Shown in pieces: positions 7,568 through 13,920 of a DNA stretch of 15,878 nt; within the stretch, counting starts at the first letter, position 1; each line of letters starts with the position of its first letter. The translations under genes were made by a program, and so were the position numbers. The DNA is from Candidatus Bipolaricaulota bacterium (lineage in GTDB: Bacteria > Bipolaricaulota > Bipolaricaulia > UBA7950 > UBA9294). Under the pieces are notes generated by a model. It was given only the letters and a program-made list of their open reading frames with translations. It did not search any database and was not told the origin of the DNA. The stretch is from the NCBI GenBank assembly GCA_021129875.1, contig JAJOKK010000194.1, positions 1 to 15,878 of the forward strand, read 5' to 3'.

Positions 7568-9055
7568 TCAGGGTGCGCTTTCGCTGATCGCCTCGAAGTA
7601 CGCACGAACAACGTCCTTCCTTCCAGCCGGAATGGCGCGGCCGGCAAGGAGGGCACGCAGCGTCTCGTAATCGACCACCAGGAGAACTTCCCCCTGATCT
7701 CCGACCGACAGCTGCTCGAACGGAACCCCTTTGGTTACGAACTTCTGAAACCCGCCTTGCTCCCCGATCGCTCCCGCCAGGTCGCGCGGGAGGAACGACG
7801 GTCTGTGTTCAGGGCGCAGATCTCCGCTGCCTAGCGTCCCTTCCTCCCCGGCAAGTCCTCCCTCTTCGTCGCCGACGCGGTCTGCATCCCCCTCGGTCGG
7901 GAGCTGAGGCTGAGCGTCGCTCTCCTCAGCGGAGGCGGCACGGCGGGATCCTTCGCCGATGTCTGATTCTTCTTCCTCCTCTCTCGGCAGTGGAGGCGCC
8001 CACGCGACTGCCTCGCCTCTATCTCCTTCTTCTTCGGGGACGGGTGCCCCTGCTGCGGGTGCTTCCCTTCGGCGATCTGCCTGCAAGGACTGAGCCAGGT
8101 CGCGAATCTCCTGCAGCCGTTCAGAGACCACTTCTGCATCTCCCTCCCCGGCGAGCGAGCGCAGTGCCTGGCGCAGGGGAGAACCACCGCCGAGCCGCTC
8201 TGCGAGGCTGCCCAGGGCGTGTCGTTCCTCTGCGGTGAGGCCGCTCCCCTCTTCTTGGGCCATCCGCTCCTCAATGCGGGAGAGGAGGTCGGCGAGGGCC
8301 CGTGCCATTTCCTGTTGTGCGGCCAGCAGATCACTGAGCCCTCCGTCCCCCTCGAGTAAGACCGCTTCCGCTGCCGGGCTGTGCCAGAGATAGGATAAGA
8401 CGTCCTCCAGCCTATGGTCGGCCCCTTCCTTCCTCTCCGCACGCGGGGGTGCAGCCGGATCTGTCTTACCCAGGATCGGTGGGGGCGCCGGCCGATCCTC
8501 GGCAGGGGAGGCTTGCTCCCTCTCGGCCTCTATCTCTACTGCTCCATTTGCAATCTCTTCCGGGAGAGTGCTCAGGGGGGGTGAAAAGGCGATGAGGAGA
8601 GACGCAGCAAGGAGGGTTAAGCCCCCACCGGCGATGGATCCACTGTGTAGACGCCCGAGCGGAAGGGCTCTCTTCCACGAACGGGGGTATGCTTGCACCG
8701 CGGTCTCCAGCCGATCACGGAAAGGGCTCCCACTTCCGCGGCGGCGGAGTTCATGCAGGGAGCTAAGCCGTTCTCCGGTCCCGAAGAAGAGATCGATTTG
8801 CAGGAGAAGCCGGGGAAGGGAGGGGTCTTTTCGCCGTCCGAGGAGATAGAGGAGGAGTGCCCCAAGGACGGGGAGCAGAAGCAGCCCCATCAGCAGCGGT
8901 CGCGTAAGGGATAGGACGCCCAGGCGATAAGAGATCACAACCAAGAGGGTGCCCGATCCAAGGGAGGCGAGACCGATTCCGGCAACACGCACACCCTGTA
9001 ATCGGCGTGCCCGTTGCTCAATCTGTTGAACGAGCCGGGAATAGTTATCGATCAT
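7568..9055 (-). CDS. Membrane protein with three N-terminal helices and a long acidic tail; function unknown
   Basis: The 495-residue protein has hydrophobic segments at about 22-42, 53-73 and 138-158. A long Glu/Ala/Gly-rich region follows, with predicted helical or coiled parts (about 225-335: LLAAQQEMARALADLLSRIEERM). A conserved-looking C-terminal block comes at about 425-495 (LPRDLAGAIGEQGGFQKFVTKGV, then YETLRALLAGRAIPAGRKDVVRAYFEAI). The layout recalls DUF4175/TIGR02302-like proteins and those encoded in MoxR-BatA-type clusters, but no assignment is secure. The start ATG 9055 has AAGGAG 4 nt upstream and overlaps the preceding gene's end by 11 nt; a longer frame from 9121 lies wholly inside that gene. 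It is the last gene of a three-gene operon with 9731-9045 and 11448-9724. The acidic low-complexity part probably lies outside or between domains and may bind cations or partners. Confidence 0.7.
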   Translation of the reverse strand: MIDNYSRLVQQIEQRARRLQGVRVAGIGLASLGSGTLLVVISYRLGVLSLTRPLLMGLLLLPVLGALLLYLLGRRKDPSLPRLLLQIDLFFGTGERLSSLHELRRRGSGSPFRDRLETAVQAYPRSWKRALPLGRLHSGSIAGGGLTLLAASLLIAFSPPLSTLPEEIANGAVEIEAEREQASPAEDRPAPPPILGKTDPAAPPRAERKEGADHRLEDVLSYLWHSPAAEAVLLEGDGGLSDLLAAQQEMARALADLLSRIEERMAQEEGSGLTAEERHALGSLAERLGGGSPLRQALRSLAGEGDAEVVSERLQEIRDLAQSLQADRRREAPAAGAPVPEEEGDRGEAVAWAPPLPREEEEESDIGEGSRRAASAEESDAQPQLPTEGDADRVGDEEGGLAGEEGTLGSGDLRPEHRPSFLPRDLAGAIGEQGGFQKFVTKGVPFEQLSVGDQGEVLLVVDYETLRALLAGRAIPAGRKDVVRAYFEAISESAP

Positions 9056-9731
9056 TCGTCTCCTTGCAAGCGGTGAGTGCGATCGGGACCATCCCCGCAA
9101 GGAGAAGGACCGGAACGGCATATCCCAGGAGGATGATCATGGCGCTATCCCCGTGCAGGAGAGCGGAGACCATCCCCAGCGGGCTTAACTGGGGAAAGCT
9201 AAAGAAAGGTACGCCGATGTACGCGGCAAACAGTGCGTACTTCAAGGTGAATCCGCGCGCGGGAGCGTGTGGCCATAGTCCTTCGAGCAGGTGGCTCAAT
9301 AGCGCACAGAGGAGGGCAATGAGCGTTGTGTAGAGGAGGAGGAGAGCGATCGCTCCTTCCCTCCCGGGATAGAGTGCCCACGCGAACAGGAGATAGGGGA
9401 AGGTGAAGAGTTGGGCGAGAAGGATTCTCTTGCTGAGGAGCACGAGTAAGCACATCCTGCTGCTCAGCTTGCTTATCAACCGACTGCTCTGTATACGGCG
9501 CAGCTCACCCCGCGCAAGGCTCGTCGCCCCCAGGTTAAGACCGAGCACACCCATGAGCAGGGCGTGCACATAAAAGTAGATAGGGACCCCGGAAACACGG
9601 CCGAACACGTCGAAGTCGCCTACCCGTTCCGCCGCAGGGATCGAGAGGAGAAGGGCTATTCCGCAGAATAAGACTAGACTGAAGAACGGCTGCAAACTCT
9701 CTCTATCGATCAGCCCGTACCGCTCAGTCAT
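9045..9731 (-). CDS. Polytopic membrane protein, about six helices (ABC-2 permease-like in size)
   Basis: In this 228-residue protein hydrophobic segments lie at about 16-33 (FSLVLFCGIALLLSIP), 51-70, 104-123, 126-148, 164-181 and 198-219. No catalytic motif is visible. The size and helix count suit an ABC-2-type permease subunit, but no ATPase gene is adjacent, so this is only a possibility. The ATG at 9731 overlaps the upstream exported-protein gene by 8 nt and has GGAGGT 4 nt before it. The downstream gene starts 11 nt inside this one. Such overlaps imply coupled translation and a joint complex. Confidence 0.7.
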   Translation of the reverse strand: MTERYGLIDRESLQPFFSLVLFCGIALLLSIPAAERVGDFDVFGRVSGVPIYFYVHALLMGVLGLNLGATSLARGELRRIQSSRLISKLSSRMCLLVLLSKRILLAQLFTFPYLLFAWALYPGREGAIALLLLYTTLIALLCALLSHLLEGLWPHAPARGFTLKYALFAAYIGVPFFSFPQLSPLGMVSALLHGDSAMIILLGYAVPVLLLAGMVPIALTACKETNDR

Positions 9732-11448
9732 CGATACCTCCAGCGACGATGTGGAGTGAAATATCCCTCACTTTTAGGCGCACCCCGTCACGCCGGGTGA
9801 CAGAGTCCTCGACCGTTCCGCCGATCAACCATACGCCTGTCCCTATATTATAGCGTGGTTCGACCACGGCGAATAGAGCTTGCAGGTTCGCATTGCGCAG
9901 ATCGATCTTATCGACGGGAAGGCTGCGATCCAGGGTGTGGGCGCTCCATCCCACATTGACCTCGCCGAGAGGGAACGCCTCCCCGTCGATCACAAGGTAC
10001 GCCTCGGAGAGTGGGCCATCCAGGCCGTTCTCGATCTCGGCTTGCTCGTTGCCGGCGAAATAAACCCTCACCGAATGCGCGGACTCTCCCCCACCCCGTA
10101 AGGACCGCCACGCACCGCGGGTCAACCTGAGTGATAGACCCTCACCTCCTACCCAGAGACTGTCATAGTCCCCGTCGCGCAGATCGCTTGGGAGATCCTC
10201 GATCACCGCTGTCAGGCCGCCCACCGGCAGGTGGAGCAGGGCGGGATGCGCCACGAATAAACCGTATTGGCTTAATCTGTAACCGAGCGAAGCATCAAGA
10301 TGAAATGACGTCTTTAACAAGTATGCATGATTTACCACTTTCATCCGGTTTAGGTAAAAACCGGATGAAAGTGAAAGCAGGACAAAGAGGGCGACGAGCG
10401 CGATAAGGCGTGTTTTATGCGGGCTTCCTCCCGGCCTTCCGGTCCGGGGGGCGATGAAGGAGAGGCCGGCCAGACTGAGGAAGAGGACCAGCAACGCAGC
10501 AGGGAACCCGGGCCGATTGATCTCCATCTCCCTGAGCAGAGATGCGTTTACACCGGCCAGGGAGACCAACTCCGCTGGGGAGGCCAGCTCCGCCACCGCG
10601 GCCATATCGGCATCGGTAAGATCGAACGCGCTCACCGTAGCCAGAAGGACGGTCCCGGCCCCGTGGTCCCGCGCGAGGAGCAATGGCGTCCTACCATAGC
10701 TGCACTCGATGAGGCGTCGCACCCCGAGGCGCTCTCTGCCGCTCAGGGTGAGAATGCCGTTCTCATCCTCCGTCAGAGAGGGATCGAGGAGTGGGAGCAG
10801 GTCCCGCAGCAGGGGCGAGTCAAGGAAGTAGAAGTCTGTTCCGCCGAACAGGACGAGGGTCCCTCCGGCGAGGATCCAGCGGGAGATCGCCTCCCATTGC
10901 TCGGCCGTCGGCCCGCCATGGCGGGTACGGCCGATCCATAGGGAGCAGACTCCCTCGTAGGCGAACCAGGCACGTGGGAGCGCCTCAGGAGCGACCGTGA
11001 CCGCTCCCGCGACAAACCGCGTGGGGAACGTGCCGACGAGGACAGGGAACGGGTCCTCCCGCCGGCCGGTGCGTAGCGACGCCTCTGCTCGTGCTACCAT
11101 ACTCCCATCGGCCTTGTAGAGGGAGACCTGCAGTCGATGCGTGAAATCATGGAGTGGGACGAGCTGCTCATATTGCCCGTTCGTCACTGCAGGGAGCGGA
11201 ATCTCCAACAGGATCGACGCCTCACCTCGCCAGGCATTTCCGACCGCGTGTACGATGCGGAAGTAACCAGGGAACGGGCGCTCAATCCCGGAGACGGTGA
11301 TCTGTACCAGGGCCATCCTTCCGAGGACGAAGCGACCGGCGAAGCCCACGTCGACGGCAAGCCCCGGCTCTGCCGCTGCAGGAAGAGCGGAAAGACTAAG
11401 GAGGCCGGCAAGGATCACCATCAAGAGGGGATACCGCATGTGGTTCAC
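9724..11448 (-). CDS. Exported, membrane-anchored protein with a glutamine-amidotransferase-like region; function unknown
   Basis: The 574-residue protein has a signal peptide (hydrophobic 8-22, likely cleavage after PAAA, residue 26). A beta-rich extracytoplasmic region is followed at about 155-275 by a Rossmann-like segment (TAEQWEAISRWILAGGTLVLFGG, 181-203) like the class-I glutamine-amidotransferase/ThuA-like fold seen in secreted proteins of MoxR/BatA neighbourhoods. I see no catalytic Cys-His pair. Two helices (about 314-333 and 348-365) precede a second beta-rich domain ending in FAVVEPRYNIGTGVWLIGG near 529-547. The start is GTG 11448, with AAGGAGG 6 nt upstream; an ATG three codons later is less well placed. 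The Shine-Dalgarno lies inside a perfect hairpin (11455-11474). Residues 361-371 (SSGFYLNRMKV) are encoded by a 16-bp-arm palindrome. It is the first gene of a three-gene overlapping operon. Confidence 0.75.
   Translation of the reverse strand: MNHMRYPLLMVILAGLLSLSALPAAAEPGLAVDVGFAGRFVLGRMALVQITVSGIERPFPGYFRIVHAVGNAWRGEASILLEIPLPAVTNGQYEQLVPLHDFTHRLQVSLYKADGSMVARAEASLRTGRREDPFPVLVGTFPTRFVAGAVTVAPEALPRAWFAYEGVCSLWIGRTRHGGPTAEQWEAISRWILAGGTLVLFGGTDFYFLDSPLLRDLLPLLDPSLTEDENGILTLSGRERLGVRRLIECSYGRTPLLLARDHGAGTVLLATVSAFDLTDADMAAVAELASPAELVSLAGVNASLLREMEINRPGFPAALLVLFLSLAGLSFIAPRTGRPGGSPHKTRLIALVALFVLLSLSSGFYLNRMKVVNHAYLLKTSFHLDASLGYRLSQYGLFVAHPALLHLPVGGLTAVIEDLPSDLRDGDYDSLWVGGEGLSLRLTRGAWRSLRGGGESAHSVRVYFAGNEQAEIENGLDGPLSEAYLVIDGEAFPLGEVNVGWSAHTLDRSLPVDKIDLRNANLQALFAVVEPRYNIGTGVWLIGGTVEDSVTRRDGVRLKVRDISLHIVAGGIDD
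10336..10373. repeat. Perfect 16-bp-arm palindrome inside coding sequence
   Basis: CACTTTCATCCGGTTT (10336-10351) is exactly reverse-complementary to 10358-10373, with a 6-nt centre AGGTAA. On the coding (-) strand it encodes part of SSGFYLNRMKV just after the second helix pair of the exported protein. Its core CCGGTTT-N4-CTAAACCGG is shared with the palindrome at 13501-13532. Confidence 0.9.
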
Positions 11449-11454
11449 AACGAG

Positions 11455-11474
11455 CCTCCTTCTGCTGAAGGAGG
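11455..11474 (-). promoter_or_regulatory. Hairpin sequestering the Shine-Dalgarno of the exported-protein gene
   Basis: On the - strand CCTCCTTC, loop AGCA and GAAGGAGG form a perfect 8-bp hairpin. The right arm contains the whole AAGGAGG ribosome site, which lies 6 nt before the GTG at 11448. The left arm copies the anti-Shine-Dalgarno sequence. Folding would block initiation, so translation of the operon may depend on temperature, ligand, a protein or a helicase. The structure is seen; regulation is inferred. Confidence 0.6.
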
Positions 11475-11499
11475 GCCACGCAGCGGGCGAGGAGAAGAC

Positions 11500-11514
11500 T
11501 ATGCGTACCGCATA
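11500..11514. promoter_or_regulatory. Short dyad upstream of the exported-protein operon (possible operator)
   Basis: TATGCG (11500-11505) and CGCATA (11509-11514) are perfectly complementary around TAC, about 52 nt upstream of the GTG start. A symmetric half-site pair with a 3-nt centre is compatible with a dimeric repressor site, but no clear promoter hexamers frame it. Confidence 0.3.
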
Positions 11515-11609
11515 ACAAGAATCCGAAGAATGGGGCCTCCCTCCAGCCTCAGTCTCTCACTTTTTTGCGCCATCAAGACTCTACCGGGGAACGGCCCGCC
11601 GGGCAACCT

Positions 11610-12260
11610 CTATTGAGGGAGTTTATCCACAGCGAGCACTGCGTCCTCGTTCAGTACGTCGGCGTAGATCTGCGTCGTCTGGATGGAGCGATGCCCGAGC
11701 TGTTTCTGAACGAGGCGGATGTTGTACTGGGATGCCCTGTATAGGAGGGATGCGTAGGTGTGCCGGCAGGAATGGATGGAGAAACGTTCGGGGAGACCGA
11801 TCTCTGCAGCGTATCCCTTGAAGATGCGGTAGACCGCGCTGCGGGTGAGAGGCAGGTCGGTCTGCCCACCGGTCCGTGACGACCGAGCCCGGGACGAGAC
11901 GAAGAGATGCGCGGTTCTCGCAGTCAATTCCCCGGTCTCCTTCTTCCAGGCAAGAAACTCGATCAGGTGCTGCCGCAATGCGGTCCCGATCTTCACCCCC
12001 CGCTTATTATTCCCCTTGCCGTTGCGGACGATTAGCGAGGCGTTCTCACGCTCGAGCAGCAGATCACGGATCCGCAGGTTGCAGATCTCCGAGACCCGTA
12101 GTCCGGCGTCGAGCGCGACATGAATGATCGCCCAGTTGCGCACCGGGTGAGTGCGCCCGTCCACGATTGATAATACTTGCGCTTTCTCTCGACAGCTTTC
12201 CTTCAATGCTAAAACCTGATCAGGTGTCATAAAATCTTCGTGTGTGATATCGAGCGGCAT
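11610..12260 (-). CDS. Catalytic-domain-only tyrosine recombinase / integrase
   Basis: The 216-residue protein of the phage-integrase/Xer family contains the full catalytic set: R55 (DAGLRVSEICNL), K82 (NGKGNNKRG), H163 and R166 (HSCRHTYASLL), H190 (QKQLGHRSI) and nucleophile Y199 (TTQIYADV). It would cut and rejoin DNA through a 3'-phosphotyrosine. XerC/D proteins are about 300 residues; this one has only about 40 residues before the catalytic domain, so it lacks the usual N-terminal core-binding domain. Such short forms occur in integrative elements, and the gene is not obviously broken. ATG 12260 has AGGGGAGGG a few nt upstream. The upstream 313 bp hold several dyads, including a perfect 32-bp palindrome, which are candidate recombination or regulatory sites. 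No other element genes adjoin it. Confidence 0.88.
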   Translation of the reverse strand: MPLDITHEDFMTPDQVLALKESCREKAQVLSIVDGRTHPVRNWAIIHVALDAGLRVSEICNLRIRDLLLERENASLIVRNGKGNNKRGVKIGTALRQHLIEFLAWKKETGELTARTAHLFVSSRARSSRTGGQTDLPLTRSAVYRIFKGYAAEIGLPERFSIHSCRHTYASLLYRASQYNIRLVQKQLGHRSIQTTQIYADVLNEDAVLAVDKLPQ

Positions 12261-12283
12261 TGACCCTCCCCTTTTGCTCCCAG

Positions 12284-12305
12284 TGCCTGGGTTCCGACCC
12301 TGGCA
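12284..12305. repeat. Imperfect dyad in the integrase leader
   Basis: TGCC-T-GGGT (12284-12292), loop TCCG and ACCC-T-GGCA (12297-12305) pair except for one T-T mismatch. It starts 24 nt before the integrase ATG, so it would fold in the mRNA leader or serve as a symmetric protein site. Confidence 0.5.
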
Positions 12306-12341
12306 AGATTAGCCGGCAGAGCAGGACGAAGGCCAGACAAC

Positions 12342-12373
12342 TGTCGCAACAAAAGGTCCCTTTTGTTGCGACA
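12342..12373. repeat. Perfect 32-bp palindrome upstream of the integrase (candidate recombinase or operator site)
   Basis: TGTCGCAACAAAAGG (12342-12356) is exactly reverse-complementary to CCTTTTGTTGCGACA (12359-12373), with a 2-nt centre TC. It lies 82 bp upstream of the integrase start. A loop of two bases is unsuited to an RNA hairpin terminator and suits binding by a dimeric protein. No second copy is seen in the window. Confidence 0.8.
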
Positions 12374-12449
12374 AGCCTTTTTGCAGCTCGGATTTCGCAG
12401 CAACAGAGGAGGGCAAAAGCCCTAGAGAAGGGGATTTGCAGTAGTACCC

Positions 12450-12476
12450 CCCTGGCTGGCAGTCAGTCGGCCAGGG
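12450..12476. repeat. 7-bp inverted repeat in the integrase-HD intergenic region
   Basis: CCCTGGC (12450-12456) pairs with GCCAGGG (12470-12476) over a 13-nt loop that itself contains TGGC and AGTCAGTC. It has no T-run. It is the third of four dyads in 313 bp between the integrase and HD genes, a region with no coding signal. Confidence 0.45.
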
Positions 12477-12490
12477 AGGAGAAACCGGTC

Positions 12491-12511
12491 AAAAAAAAGG
12501 GCGAGGGCCCC
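12491..12511 (-). terminator. Probable intrinsic terminator of the HTH-HD operon
   Basis: On the - strand GGGC-CCTC-GCCC (12510-12499), possibly extended by a G-T pair, is followed directly by eight T (12498-12491), about 65 nt past the HD gene stop. The stem is short, but the U-tract and position fit. Confidence 0.5.
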
Positions 12512-12573
12512 GCACTCTTCGTTTTGGTTTGTTTTATTCCGGGTGGGGCGGACGGGGGGATTTAAGACCCCTC

Positions 12574-13347
12574 TCATTCGATCGTGTATTTTTCGACGAT
12601 CTTCTCCTCGTCCCCCTCGATCTCTGCGATCACCTCGAAGTGCGCCGCGATCCCCGAACGGTTCAGCTTCTCGCGCAGGAGGTTGTCGAGCTGGAAGATC
12701 CCCGCAGAGTTAGACATCCGCACGCGGATCTTCACCGGGCGGACCTCTCCTTTCAGCAGGAGGACCTTCTTGATCGCCAGCGCAGAGACGGAATGGATTG
12801 ACACAGTGCCGCTGGTGAACGGAATCCGTGCCCGCCCGGATTCCATGTCCAGGGCGTCGGCGATCTTCACTATCCCCGCTTCCACGGTCAGGGGCAGGAT
12901 ATCGCGGCGATGCGCGTGGACAGCGTGCAGGACCTCCCCCTCGATGATCGTCGCCTCCTTCTCGGGGTAGATCCCGGCGAGGAACCCTTGGATAAGCGCC
13001 GGGGCGAGGATAAGAGAGAGCTCCTCATGTCGCTGCCGGTGAATGACGTGGCCTATATCGTGCAGAACACACGCCAGGCAGACGACCACCTCCGCGTCTT
13101 GCACGTCCAAGCCGTGATCGGTGACCACGCTCATCGTCACCCCGCTCTCACCGAGGAGACGGAGCAGTTTCAGGGCGATATTTGTGATGATCCTGATGTG
13201 TACCGGCCCGTGATCGTTGATCCGCATCCGGTCGATCGCCATCACGTTCGAGGCGGACCACAGGGTGGAAAGGCGGACCGAGCTATCGATCCGTTCCACG
13301 ACCTGCTCAAGCCGTTCGTTTCCATGAATCGGTAGATTAAGGCCCAT
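12574..13347 (-). CDS. HD-domain metal-dependent hydrolase (COG3294-like)
   Basis: The 257-residue protein carries the HD phosphohydrolase metal set: H46/H50 (NDHGPVHIR), H96-D97 with H100, H103 and H107 (VLHDIGHVIHRQRH), H141/H144/H146 (EVLHAVHAHR) and D164/D167 (VKIADALD). The extra histidines suggest a two-metal site. The sequence resembles an uncharacterised family (COG3294, from memory) common in archaea and deep-branching bacteria. The residues after about 185 (KKVLLLKGEVRPVKIRVRMSNSAGIFQLDNLL) look like a separate C-terminal alpha-beta part. Its ATG directly follows the TAA of the HTH gene, with AGGAG 6 nt upstream, so the two are co-translated. Substrate unknown; nucleotide or phosphoester hydrolysis is likely by family. 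Confidence 0.82.
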   Translation of the reverse strand: MGLNLPIHGNERLEQVVERIDSSVRLSTLWSASNVMAIDRMRINDHGPVHIRIITNIALKLLRLLGESGVTMSVVTDHGLDVQDAEVVVCLACVLHDIGHVIHRQRHEELSLILAPALIQGFLAGIYPEKEATIIEGEVLHAVHAHRRDILPLTVEAGIVKIADALDMESGRARIPFTSGTVSIHSVSALAIKKVLLLKGEVRPVKIRVRMSNSAGIFQLDNLLREKLNRSGIAAHFEVIAEIEGDEEKIVEKYTIE

Positions 13348-13788
13348 TTAAATCTCCTCCCGTAGGGATTCCCACCACTCTTGCGGGCGATCCGCCTTGC
13401 TGCGGCCGGGCAGCGGCCGTTCCTCAAGAAAAGCGAGCCGCTGGCGCAGGAAGGCTATTTCCTCCTTCAACGCCGCGACCAGCGGGCTCTCCCGCTCTGG
13501 AATCGCCCGGTTTAGTGCTAAACCGGGCGATTTGCTATCACCTATAGCGTCCTTAATAAAGGCATTGCTCTTAATAATCTCGCTCGCTTCTGTTATTGTT
13601 AACCCGCTATCGCACAAATCCTGTAGCTGGCGGAGGAGACCGACACCGTCGTCGGCGAGCAGGATCTGGTTATTCGGCCCCCTCCGTAGGTGGGGGGAGA
13701 GGGCCTCCTTGATCGCATCGATCCGGTTCCGTACCTGGTTAGTCGTACTGAGCCCGAGGATCTTTCTCAGGTCGCTGATCGTATTCAT
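13348..13788 (-). CDS. Small helix-turn-helix protein with C-terminal coiled coil
   Basis: The 146-residue protein has a helix-turn-helix-like N-terminus (about 3-26, TISDLRKILGLSTTNQVRNRIDAI). A second helical segment follows (about 45-75, including SGLTITEASEIIKSN), resembling MerR-like winged helices. A Leu-heptad coiled coil lies at about 103-123 (LVAALKEEIAFLRQRLAFLEE). It is probably a dimeric DNA-binding regulator. The linker between the two parts (residues 85-97, SKSPGLALNRAIP) is encoded by a perfect 32-bp palindrome. The start is ATG 13788, with AAAGGGGG about 4 nt upstream. An upstream open extension to 14358 is antisense to mutL and is not coding. The gene abuts the HD hydrolase and diverges from mutL. 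Possible self-regulation through the dyad at 13805-13817 is inferred only. Confidence 0.8.
   Translation of the reverse strand: MNTISDLRKILGLSTTNQVRNRIDAIKEALSPHLRRGPNNQILLADDGVGLLRQLQDLCDSGLTITEASEIIKSNAFIKDAIGDSKSPGLALNRAIPERESPLVAALKEEIAFLRQRLAFLEERPLPGRSKADRPQEWWESLREEI
13481..13496. repeat. 6-bp dyad adjoining the coding palindrome
   Basis: AGCGGG (13481-13486), CTCT, CCCGCT (13491-13496) is a perfect small hairpin ending 4 nt before the 32-bp palindrome in the same gene. It encodes part of PERESP. It could be an additional module of the palindromic element or chance. Confidence 0.4.
13501..13532. repeat. Perfect 32-bp palindrome inside the HTH coding sequence
   Basis: AATCGCCCGGTTTAG (13501-13515) is exactly reverse-complementary to 13518-13532, with centre TG. 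On the coding (-) strand it encodes SPGLALNRAI in the linker between the HTH part and the coiled coil. It shares the core CCGGTTT-N4-CTAAACCGG, and the reading frame across it, with the palindrome at 10336-10373. Confidence 0.92.
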
Positions 13789-13804
13789 CCATCCCCCTTT
13801 GTTT

Positions 13805-13817
13805 CGGTACGATACCG
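13805..13817. promoter_or_regulatory. Short dyad just upstream of the HTH gene (possible operator)
   Basis: CGGTA (13805-13809) and TACCG (13813-13817) are symmetric about CGA and lie 17-29 nt before the ATG of the HTH gene. The position suits autoregulation, but the arms are only 5 bp, so confidence is low. Confidence 0.3.
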
Positions 13818-13824
13818 TATTTTC

Positions 13825-13856
13825 CGCCTGCGGGTCAACAGGCTGGGCCGCAGGCG
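13825..13856. repeat. 9-bp inverted repeat in the HTH-mutL divergent region
   Basis: CGCCTGCGG (13825-13833) is exactly complementary to CCGCAGGCG (13848-13856) over a 14-nt spacer. It lies in the leader or promoter region of the HTH gene. No T-run follows, so it is a folded leader or protein-binding site rather than a terminator. Confidence 0.5.
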
Positions 13857-13920
13857 CGTTGTGAGGGGGTGAGAAATGCGATAGGCTTGCCGGGGCGGGA
13901 TATATTCTTATTGTCGGGCC

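Noticed and set aside
9056..9121. Upstream start for the three-helix membrane protein
   Set aside because: The 22 extra codons lie entirely within the preceding gene and are Arg/Ser-rich; ATG 9055 has AAGGAG.
11559..11567. CTTTTTTG as a terminator T-run on the + strand
   Set aside because: No + strand gene ends nearby and no stable stem precedes it.
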